Below are positions 1 through 4,116 of a DNA stretch of 12,976 bases, in pieces. Made by a program: the position numbers and the translations under genes. The stretch's first letter is position 1. Each line of letters opens with the position of its first letter. Under the pieces are notes generated by a model that saw only the letters and a list, made by a program, of their open reading frames with translations, did not search any database and had not been told where the DNA came from. The stretch is from Candidatus Woesearchaeota archaeon (lineage in GTDB: Archaea > Nanobdellota > Nanobdellia > Woesearchaeales > SM23-78): NCBI GenBank assembly GCA_019322375.1, contig JAHWIP010000085.1, forward strand, positions 1 through 12,976, written 5' to 3'.

Positions 1-3
1 AAG

Positions 4-24
4 ATAACCCGATTAGTTTCAATT
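4..24. repeat. Left copy of a ~21-nt imperfect direct repeat (cassette boundary?)
   Basis: ATAACC, a 3-nt variable part, then TTAGTTTCAATT. The same arrangement, with a 4-nt variable part, recurs at 711-732. The last 12 nt (13-24 and 721-732) are identical. The two copies lie about 708 nt apart and enclose one orphan gene and a structured non-coding block. I read them as possible boundaries of an inserted or exchangeable unit. They could also be part of a dispersed intergenic repeat. Confidence 0.55.
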
Positions 25-36
25 AAATGGAAGCCC
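23..36. repeat. Left arm of 14-bp inverted repeat flanking the orphan gene
   Basis: TTAAATGGAAGCCC at 23-36 is the exact reverse complement of GGGCTTCCATTTAA at 443-456. The arms bracket the promoter and coding region of the gene at 79-456. The left arm lies upstream of the predicted TATA box, so it would not be transcribed with the gene. This argues for a DNA-level role such as an element end rather than an mRNA hairpin. Confidence 0.6.
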
Positions 37-48
37 TTTACCAAAAAA

Positions 49-57
49 TTTATAAAT
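49..57 (+). promoter_or_regulatory. Archaeal promoter (TATA box), leaderless gene
   Basis: TTTATAAAT with an A-rich BRE-like stretch just upstream. TATAAA begins at 51, 28 nt before the ATG at 79, so transcription should start at or within a few bases of the start codon. No Shine-Dalgarno motif is present, which fits leaderless translation. Confidence 0.55.
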
Positions 58-78
58 TGCATAGTAGTAACAAAACCC

Positions 79-456
79 ATGTTTTCAAAAATCTACAGAT
101 ATGAAGATATAAAAGAAGGATTTCGAGGAGGATTAGATGTATTAATAGCAGGTTCTGACCCTGTAGGAACTTCTCCAAAAAGAGCTGTTTACATAGGATA
201 TTATTCTGATTGTGGTTCTGAGACTTGGTCAATGTTTAATAATTTTAAAGAAAATTTTAATTATGTTGTTTTTTATGAAAGAGTAAGTCCATATGCAGTA
301 GGACTAATAAATCACGAATTTGCCTCATTAAACACAACATCATTAACAGAAGAAAAAGATAAAAAACTCTCCTTTCAAGATATTGCTGAGATTATTGATC
401 AACAAATCGTTTCTCAACCTGAAGTATGGAAAAAAGATACTCGGGCTTCCATTTAA
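79..456 (+). CDS. Orphan 125-aa protein of unknown function
   Basis: I do not recognise this protein. It is a soluble, mixed-charge 125-residue protein with no signal peptide or membrane segment. The N-terminal half contains a hydrophobic strand (LDVLIAG, residues 19-25) and a YIGYYSDCGSE segment, and the C-terminal third is polar and probably helical. The ATG at 79 sits 28 nt downstream of a TATA box, so the mRNA is probably leaderless. The last codons and the stop are contributed by the right arm of a 14-bp inverted repeat (443-456). The C-terminus may therefore have been set by the repeat rather than by the original gene. The gene stands alone inside a block bounded by direct repeats. Both the coding potential and the promoter look genuine. 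Confidence 0.6.
   Translation: MFSKIYRYEDIKEGFRGGLDVLIAGSDPVGTSPKRAVYIGYYSDCGSETWSMFNNFKENFNYVVFYERVSPYAVGLINHEFASLNTTSLTEEKDKKLSFQDIAEIIDQQIVSQPEVWKKDTRASI
443..456. repeat. Right arm of 14-bp inverted repeat; contains the stop codon
   Basis: GGGCTTCCATTTAA is a perfect inverted copy of 23-36. The TAA stop of the orphan gene is its last three bases. No clear target-site duplication flanks the two arms (the left side ends in TTTCAA and the right side begins CTTCTTC). A classical transposon is therefore not demonstrated. Confidence 0.6.
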
Positions 457-720
457 CTTCTTCGCTAAACGCTCAGACCCTCGCTACGCTCGGAGAACCT
501 AACACTGATTAAGTTCAATAAATTTTACTCGAGAGTGCAACATTTAACACATAAAAAAATGGTTAAAAGCCAACAGGAGCTTAGGAAACTCCTTGCACTA
601 GAAAAGGTAAAATTTACTCTTCGGATTTGCAAAAAATACGCAAATCCTCGCTCTCACTCCGCCATTCGTGCATGGACAAGTCCTGCACATGAGGGCTCCG
701 TTCGGGTCATATAACCAAGG
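457..720. other. Structured, GC-richer non-coding block (candidate ncRNA or folded recombination site)
   Basis: This gap before the gene at 811 is dense in inverted repeats. A near-tandem pair, TCGCTAAACGCTCAGA (462-477) and TCGCTACGCTCGGA (481-494), comes first. Then a nested fold: TAAATTTTAC (519-528) pairs with GTAAAATTTA (607-616), inside it AGTGCAA (534-540) with TTGCACT (593-599), and inside that TTTAAC (543-548) with GTTAAA (562-567) and GGAG (576-579) with CTCC (589-592). Two more hairpins follow: GGATTTGC (623-630) with GCAAATCC (640-647), and GTGCA-T-GGAC (668-677) with GTCCTGCAC (680-688). No promoter obviously dedicated to this block is visible. A 51-codon reading frame (559-714) runs through it, but its codons are explained by the inverted repeats. 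Confidence 0.5.
559..714 (+). CDS. Possible 51-codon small ORF over the structured block (doubtful)
   Basis: An ATG at 559 opens a 51-codon frame that ends with TAA at 712-714. The predicted peptide starts MVKSQQELRKLLALEK, basic and plausibly helical. Its second half is rich in R, S and H, and is encoded by the hairpin-forming DNA at 623-688. There is no Shine-Dalgarno motif. The best upstream TATA-like stretch (around 516-524) is poorly placed. I think this is more likely a chance frame than a gene, but it is the only open frame of any length here. Confidence 0.15.
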   Translation: MVKSQQELRKLLALEKVKFTLRICKKYANPRSHSAIRAWTSPAHEGSVRVI

Positions 721-732
721 TTAGTTTCAATT
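711..732. repeat. Right copy of the ~21-nt direct repeat
   Basis: ATAACC-AAGG-TTAGTTTCAATT matches positions 4-24 apart from the 3-4 nt spacer. It marks the abrupt switch from the GC-richer structured block back to AT-rich sequence and ordinary promoter DNA. Confidence 0.55.
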
Positions 733-768
733 TGCAAACTCTCCCAAAAAAAACCATCACCAGCAACA

Positions 769-777
769 TTTATAAAC
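769..777 (+). promoter_or_regulatory. TATA box and ribosome binding site for the two-gene operon
   Basis: TTTATAAAC (TATAAA at 771-776) predicts a transcription start near 797. A good Shine-Dalgarno motif, GAGGTGA at 800-806, lies 4 nt before the ATG at 811. This short-leader, SD-bearing gene contrasts with most promoters in the window, which appear leaderless. Confidence 0.6.
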
Positions 778-810
778 TAACCAAAACCCTTCTAATTCCG
801 AGGTGAAATA

Positions 811-1026
811 ATGGCAAAAAAAGCAAAAAAAATAAAGGAAAAATGCAAACCTTATATCAAGAATTCGTGCAAAGGAGGATGTGGTTATTTCCTAGGCATT
901 GTTGGTGCAGCAATATATTACATATCCACTGCCACTGGTTTTTGGAACGGAGTTTGGGGTGTTATAAAAGCGATTGTGTGGCCGGCTTTCCTTGTGTTTG
1001 AAGTGCTGAAGTTTTTAGGGGCTTAG
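811..1026 (+). CDS. Small two-helix membrane protein (71 aa), unknown function
   Basis: Unknown function. The protein has a very basic N-terminus (residues 2-17, mostly K) carrying C12, C20 and C24. Two hydrophobic segments follow, at about residues 26-43 and 47-69, both rich in W, F and Y. Topology is probably N-in with a short hairpin through the cytoplasmic membrane. The strong SD GAGGTGA (800-806) and the TATA box at 771 support the ATG at 811. Its TAG stop is followed with no gap by the ATG of the DUF192 lipoprotein (TAGATG), so the two are almost certainly one transcript and probably both envelope proteins. The cysteines near the membrane face could bind metal or form disulfides, but nothing in the sequence decides this. 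Confidence 0.75.
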   Translation: MAKKAKKIKEKCKPYIKNSCKGGCGYFLGIVGAAIYYISTATGFWNGVWGVIKAIVWPAFLVFEVLKFLGA

Positions 1027-1467
1027 ATGAGAAAAACAGTCATTATCCTGTGCATTGTTCTGTTCAGCCTGGTTGCGGGCTGTAAAACCAGGGATGTGCC
1101 TTATACAATTAACAACCATGTTGACATCAATGGTCAAAGAATATTTGTTGAAATCCCTAAAACTTCTGAGGAAATGATGAAGGGCTTGATGTTCAGGCAG
1201 GAGTTATGTGATAATTGCGGCATGCTGTTCATATTTGAACATGAGGATTTTCATGGTTTCTGGATGAAAAACACGCTCATACCTCTTGACATGGTATTTA
1301 TTAACACTAATTTATATGTTGTTGATGTGCTGCACGCAGCTCCTTGCACAGAAGACCCTTGCAGGAGTTATGTTCCAGGAGAAAAAGCTCTTTATGTTTT
1401 AGAGGTTAATCCTGGCAAATTTGATGAATCAATTATTGGAGAGAAAATAAACATAGTTATTTCCTAG
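1027..1467 (+). CDS. DUF192 family lipoprotein
   Basis: This is a DUF192 (PF02643) protein of 146 aa, near the usual length. The family hallmarks are all visible: GLMFR (residues 53-57), GMLFIF (65-70) and FWMKNTLIPLDMVFI (78-92), then a C-terminal ALYVLEVNPG. The N-terminus is a signal peptide with a lipobox, LVAGC, cysteine at residue 19, so the mature protein is likely lipid-anchored outside the membrane. Four further cysteines (C61, C64, C107, C112) could form disulfides there. The family's biochemical role is not established. The gene starts directly after the TAG of the preceding membrane-protein gene, which implies co-transcription and translational coupling. Confidence 0.9.
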   Translation: MRKTVIILCIVLFSLVAGCKTRDVPYTINNHVDINGQRIFVEIPKTSEEMMKGLMFRQELCDNCGMLFIFEHEDFHGFWMKNTLIPLDMVFINTNLYVVDVLHAAPCTEDPCRSYVPGEKALYVLEVNPGKFDESIIGEKINIVIS

Positions 1468-1479
1468 CCAAAACAAAAA

Positions 1480-1525
1480 GTATATATATCATATTTTAAA
1501 ACTAAATATGTATCCAGGGGGTGAT
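1480..1525 (+). promoter_or_regulatory. TATA box plus strong SD that fixes the start of the next gene
   Basis: A TATATATAT run at 1481-1489 places the transcription start near 1508. GGGGGTGAT at 1517-1525 is a strong Shine-Dalgarno motif 3 nt before the ATG at 1529. The in-frame ATG at 1508 coincides with the predicted transcription start and precedes the SD, so 1529 is the better start. Confidence 0.6.
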
Positions 1526-1528
1526 AGT

Positions 1529-1741
1529 ATGGCTAAGAGAATGGCTAAGAAAGATTATGATAAGAGTCCGTTCATAGCAATTCCTTCTGCTTTAGCAGGA
1601 ATTTTTTTAGTTATTGTTGTTTTGTTCTTGTTGTTTGCAAAGGATAGTGTTGTGTTCCTGCAAACTATTGTGTGGGCTTTTGTTGTGCTGGGGATAGTAG
1701 CTCTTGCTTTTGCTTACAAGGCTGGTGTGAAGAAGAAATAA
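1529..1741 (+). CDS. Small two-helix membrane protein (70 aa), unknown function
   Basis: Unknown function. A basic N-terminus (MAKRMAKKDYDKS) precedes two hydrophobic helices at about residues 17-37 and 42-63, and the protein ends AGVKKK. Both ends should lie in the cytoplasm by the positive-inside rule. An upstream in-frame ATG at 1508 would add seven residues, but the SD GGGGGTGAT at 1517-1525 lies between the two ATGs and points to 1529. The gene has its own TATA box (1481) and a T8 run just after the stop, so it is probably monocistronic. It resembles the small membrane proteins often seen in DPANN genomes, but I cannot assign a family. Confidence 0.75.
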   Translation: MAKRMAKKDYDKSPFIAIPSALAGIFLVIVVLFLLFAKDSVVFLQTIVWAFVVLGIVALAFAYKAGVKKK

Positions 1742-1742
1742 G

Positions 1743-1750
1743 TTTTTTTT
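1743..1750 (+). terminator. T-run terminator
   Basis: Eight consecutive T residues begin 2 nt after the TAA of the small membrane-protein gene. Oligo-T tracts without a required hairpin are the normal intrinsic terminator of archaeal RNA polymerase. Confidence 0.55.
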
Positions 1751-1759
1751 AACAAATTA

Positions 1760-1769
1760 TTTATAATAT
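1760..1769 (+). promoter_or_regulatory. TATA box of the RNase P subunit gene
   Basis: TTTATAATAT begins about 28 nt before the ATG at 1789. There is no SD motif between them, so the gene is predicted to be leaderless. Confidence 0.5.
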
Positions 1770-1788
1770 TTCACTTCTATTACTTTCT

Positions 1789-2106
1789 ATGCCCATCAGA
1801 AAACACAAGCCAAAGCCTTTGAAGCAGAGAAAACTGGCTTTGCAAAGGATTGAGCACTTGTTTAAAGAGGCTGGCAAGGCTTTTAAGAGTAATCCTAAGC
1901 TTAGCAACCGCTATGTTCAGCTGGCTCGCAAGATTGCCATGAAGTACAAGGTTAAGATTAGAAGCCCTCTTAGAAAAAGGTTTTGCAAGCATTGTTATAG
2001 ATATATTAAGCCAGGGGTTAACTGCAGGGTCAGGCTTGGCCAGAAACAAGTTATATATTTTTGTCATGAGTGCAAGAAGTTTATGAGGTTTGGGTATAGG
2101 AGATAA
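1789..2106 (+). CDS. rnp4: Ribonuclease P protein component 4 (Rpp21/Rpr2 family)
   Basis: This is the archaeal homologue of Rpp21, one of the protein subunits that bind the RNase P catalytic RNA and help it remove 5' leaders from pre-tRNAs. The protein is 105 aa, the usual size. It has a basic helical N-terminal half (residues 1-60) and a C-terminal zinc ribbon whose four ligands are C66, C69, C92 and C95 (CKHC and CHEC). The surrounding basic residues, including the RFGYRR terminus, fit RNA binding. The start at 1789 is 28-29 nt from a TATA box, giving a leaderless mRNA. The gene appears monocistronic: a terminator precedes it and a new promoter follows at 2146. An extra cysteine, C79, lies within the ribbon. 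Confidence 0.9.
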   Translation: MPIRKHKPKPLKQRKLALQRIEHLFKEAGKAFKSNPKLSNRYVQLARKIAMKYKVKIRSPLRKRFCKHCYRYIKPGVNCRVRLGQKQVIYFCHECKKFMRFGYRR

Positions 2107-2143
2107 TGTTTAACTACTTCTAGGTGGCTACAAAATCGAAAGC

Positions 2144-2152
2144 TTTATAAAG
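2144..2152 (+). promoter_or_regulatory. TATA box for the 2195-3489 gene group
   Basis: TTTATAAAG, with TATAAA at 2146-2151. The predicted transcription start is near 2172, which leaves a short leader of about 23 nt to the first ATG at 2195. Confidence 0.55.
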
Positions 2153-2176
2153 AGATAAAATCCCATTAAACTCCAC

Positions 2177-2231
2177 GAAGAAAGAAGATTAACAATGACA
2201 TCCAAAGACCTTAAAGAAGAAAGAAGATTAA
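2177..2231. repeat. 16-bp direct repeat duplicating the region before two candidate starts
   Basis: GAAGAAAGAAGATTAA occurs at 2177-2192 and again at 2216-2231, 39 nt (13 codons) apart. The first copy is followed 2 nt later by the ATG at 2195. The second copy runs straight into an in-frame ATG at 2231. The duplication gives both starts the same upstream context. Confidence 0.75.
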
Positions 2232-2761
2232 TGAATAAAAAAATCAACAGGAGAGAATGTTTAGGTATAATAACAGGATTAGTATATCTTCTGACCAATC
2301 AAAAAACCCGTGAGTCCTTTAATTGGATTGAGGAATGGGCTTACCCAACAGAAAAACAAGGCATAGGAAAATCCATTAGATTAGGATATGATGAAAAAAC
2401 AAATGCGCCTATTAAGATAGAACAAAATCAGCTTTATGAAATCATAATACCTGACGGAGGCTCATACGGGCTTTGGTATGAAGGTGAAAAAGAGTGGTTT
2501 AAAGATAAACCAGACCCCCAGAAGCTTGGGGAAAAAATATTCATTTTGCTGAACAAAACTGCTCATAACATTGATCCGTTTAAACTAAAAAAAGATGATA
2601 AAATAAGAGTTGCTGACCTTAACCAAGACAATAAAGTAATGGGAGTATACCTTTGGGATCTGTTGGTAGAAAAAAAATTAAAAAGAATTTCAATAGACGC
2701 AATAATGGGTATTAACCCAAACTTAACTGAATACAAAAAACAGATAAAAGATATAGAATGA
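2195..2761 (+). CDS. Exported or membrane-anchored protein of unknown function (Tat-like N-terminus)
   Basis: No family recognised. From the ATG at 2231 the protein begins MNKKINRRECLGIITG, followed by a hydrophobic stretch. This has the twin-arginine arrangement of a Tat signal or a single anchor helix. The rest (about 150 residues) is polar and soluble, with strand-like segments and a charged lysine-rich C-terminal region. I keep the first ATG (2195) because it is the first in the predicted transcript, but the ATG at 2231 gives the more typical signal peptide. A 16-bp repeat precedes both. The TGA stop overlaps the ATG of a 45-codon gene (ATGA), and a phosphoribosyltransferase gene follows, so the three are probably one operon. 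Confidence 0.7.
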   Translation: MTSKDLKEERRLMNKKINRRECLGIITGLVYLLTNQKTRESFNWIEEWAYPTEKQGIGKSIRLGYDEKTNAPIKIEQNQLYEIIIPDGGSYGLWYEGEKEWFKDKPDPQKLGEKIFILLNKTAHNIDPFKLKKDDKIRVADLNQDNKVMGVYLWDLLVEKKLKRISIDAIMGINPNLTEYKKQIKDIE

Positions 2762-2895
2762 TAGACCAAGCCAAAGACCAGGAAATCCTTGAAGAACTAC
2801 ACAAAGACGAGGATAAAGAAGACTTTAAGACTGTTCTAAGCAAGAAAAAAGTTAATAAATGGGAGATGGATGAGGCAATGCTAGGGGAAGTATAG
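2758..2895 (+). CDS. 45-aa acidic small protein, translationally coupled
   Basis: An ATG at 2758-2760 overlaps the TGA of the upstream gene in an ATGA junction. It opens a 45-codon frame ending in TAG at 2893-2895. The product begins MIDQAKDQEILEELHKDE, is highly charged, lacks hydrophobic segments and is predicted to be mostly helical. The same ATGA junction joins Bud32 to the protease and the hydrolase to DUF362 in this window, which supports a real start. Only 12 nt separate its stop from the phosphoribosyltransferase start, so it sits snugly inside the operon. Function is unknown; a small partner or regulator of a neighbour is possible. Its shortness is the main reason for doubt. Confidence 0.55.
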   Translation: MIDQAKDQEILEELHKDEDKEDFKTVLSKKKVNKWEMDEAMLGEV

Positions 2896-2907
2896 GTTTT
2901 TTCTAAA

Positions 2908-3489
2908 ATGAGTGTTGAAATAATACTGCAACATTACCAGGAAAACAATCCTAAAGACACTATAACAGAAATAGATGTGATTGGAGTGTATCAAGGAGGG
3001 AGAGAGCCAGCAGAAAAAGTGGCTGAGAGATTAAATAATGAGACAAATCTTTCAACAAGGCTTCTTTTCATATATCCCATGTCAAAAAAATATGGCAAAA
3101 ACTTTTTTGGATTTAAAGCAGAATTTTATTATAATTATTGCATAGGAGAAAAGCTTATCCCAGAAGACACAACATTTAAGGATTTTGTGTATAATCCTTT
3201 TCTGAGATTTTTTAAAGATAACCCTGAAAAATGGAATGGGTTAGAACCAACAAAGCCAAAACCTGAAAATCTGGCAATTGTAGTGGACGATCAAATGCAG
3301 TCAGGAGATACATTGCGATTTGCCATTTTAGACATCATGAAAATTGGATACAAACAAAGTAAATTATACTATTGCATAAAGCATCATGCAGGATACGGCG
3401 ACGGGGTTTGGTATGCAGGCGATTTTGGAGATTTTAATGACCCAACAGCTCCGTATTGGCATGTAGAAATCTCAAAGGAAGTGCTTTAA
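2908..3489 (+). CDS. Type I phosphoribosyltransferase-fold protein
   Basis: The key evidence is a PRPP-binding signature, IVVDDQMQSGDTL, at residues 124-136: a hydrophobic strand, two acidic residues, then the S-G-x-T loop that holds the 5-phosphate. An upstream VIGVYQGGREPA (24-35) fits the strand and loop that bind pyrophosphate. Family members transfer phosphoribosyl groups to or from nucleobases, though some are regulators. The 193-aa length is near normal, but the C-terminal part (GYGDGVWYAGDFGDF, 162-176) matches no specific subfamily I know. It could be an adenine, guanine or xanthine enzyme or a divergent relative. It follows the 45-aa gene by 12 nt with no clear SD, so coupling to upstream translation is likely. 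Confidence 0.75.
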   Translation: MSVEIILQHYQENNPKDTITEIDVIGVYQGGREPAEKVAERLNNETNLSTRLLFIYPMSKKYGKNFFGFKAEFYYNYCIGEKLIPEDTTFKDFVYNPFLRFFKDNPEKWNGLEPTKPKPENLAIVVDDQMQSGDTLRFAILDIMKIGYKQSKLYYCIKHHAGYGDGVWYAGDFGDFNDPTAPYWHVEISKEVL

Positions 3490-3500
3490 TTTACAAAAAC

Positions 3501-3520
3501 ATTAAAAACAACTTGTTTTT
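3501..3520 (+). promoter_or_regulatory. bud32 promoter overlapped by a 17-nt inverted repeat
   Basis: ATTAAAAA (3501-3508) is a weak TATA box about 30 nt before the ATG at 3532, so bud32 is probably leaderless. AAAAACAA (3504-3511) and TTGTTTTT (3513-3520) form a perfect inverted repeat around one base. This could be an operator for a dimeric regulator overlapping the promoter, or part of a T-rich terminator for the phosphoribosyltransferase transcript (TTGTTTTTCTCTT). Confidence 0.4.
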
Positions 3521-3531
3521 CTCTTAACTGC

Positions 3532-4116
3532 ATGATAGAATTAGCCTATGGAGCAGAAGCCATTATATATCAGGATAAAGATAGGATTATTAAACACAGA
3601 TTAAAGAAAACCTATCGAATCAAAGAATTGGATGATGAGCTTAGAAAGCAGAGGACCAGAAAAGAAGCTAAACTGCTGCAAAAAATACCTGTTCCTCATC
3701 CTGAACTTATTGAATCTGATGACAAGGAAAAAATTGTTATGCAGAAGATTAAGGGTGAAAGGCTCAGGGAAGTACTGGATAAAAAACCTATTCTAGCAAA
3801 AAAAGTTGGTGAATTAGTAGCAGAACTGCATAACCACAATATCATACACGGAGACCTGACAACCAGCAACATCATCCTGGATAACAAAGCAAGTGTTGTG
3901 TTTATTGACTTTGGCTTAAGCTTTCATTCTCATAAAATAGAGGATAAAGCTGTTGACATTCATCTTTTCAAGCAAGCCCTTAATAGCAAGCATCACAGGA
4001 TTTATCACAAAGCTCTGGGAGAATTCCTTAGAGGTTATAAAAAAGTTAATAAATACAAGGAAATACTTAAAAGGCTTGAAAAGGTTGAGCTAAGAGGGAG
4101 GTATAGAAAAACATGA
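3532..4116 (+). CDS. bud32: KEOPS complex kinase/ATPase Bud32
   Basis: Bud32 is the atypical small kinase (really an ATPase) of the KEOPS complex. It supports Kae1 in making the N6-threonylcarbamoyladenosine at position 37 of ANN-decoding tRNAs. Visible elements are the ATP-binding lysine K21 (IIKHR), the alpha-C glutamate E45, the catalytic loop HGDLTTSN (106-113, with D108 and N113), the DFG motif (126-128), and the Bud32-type basic tail ELRGRYRKT. Its 194 aa match stand-alone archaeal Bud32, so it is not fused to Kae1 as in some archaea. No other KEOPS gene is in the window. Its TGA overlaps the ATG of the downstream Lon-like protease gene (ATGA), which implies co-translation. Confidence 0.93.
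   Translation: MIELAYGAEAIIYQDKDRIIKHRLKKTYRIKELDDELRKQRTRKEAKLLQKIPVPHPELIESDDKEKIVMQKIKGERLREVLDKKPILAKKVGELVAELHNHNIIHGDLTTSNIILDNKASVVFIDFGLSFHSHKIEDKAVDIHLFKQALNSKHHRIYHKALGEFLRGYKKVNKYKEILKRLEKVELRGRYRKT

Noticed and set aside
461..494. The near-tandem TCGCTAAACGCTCAGA / TCGCTACGCTCGGA as the start of a CRISPR array
   Set aside because: There are only two imperfect copies, 3 nt apart, with no spacers and no cas genes.
640..720. A tRNA-like T-arm (TTCGGGTC with flanking stems)
   Set aside because: No acceptor stem, anticodon arm or consistent cloverleaf can be built around it.
1780..2067. A 95-codon minus-strand frame
   Set aside because: It lies opposite the RNase P subunit gene, whose zinc-ribbon protein is clearly the coding product. 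The antisense frame has no promoter and an unlikely composition.
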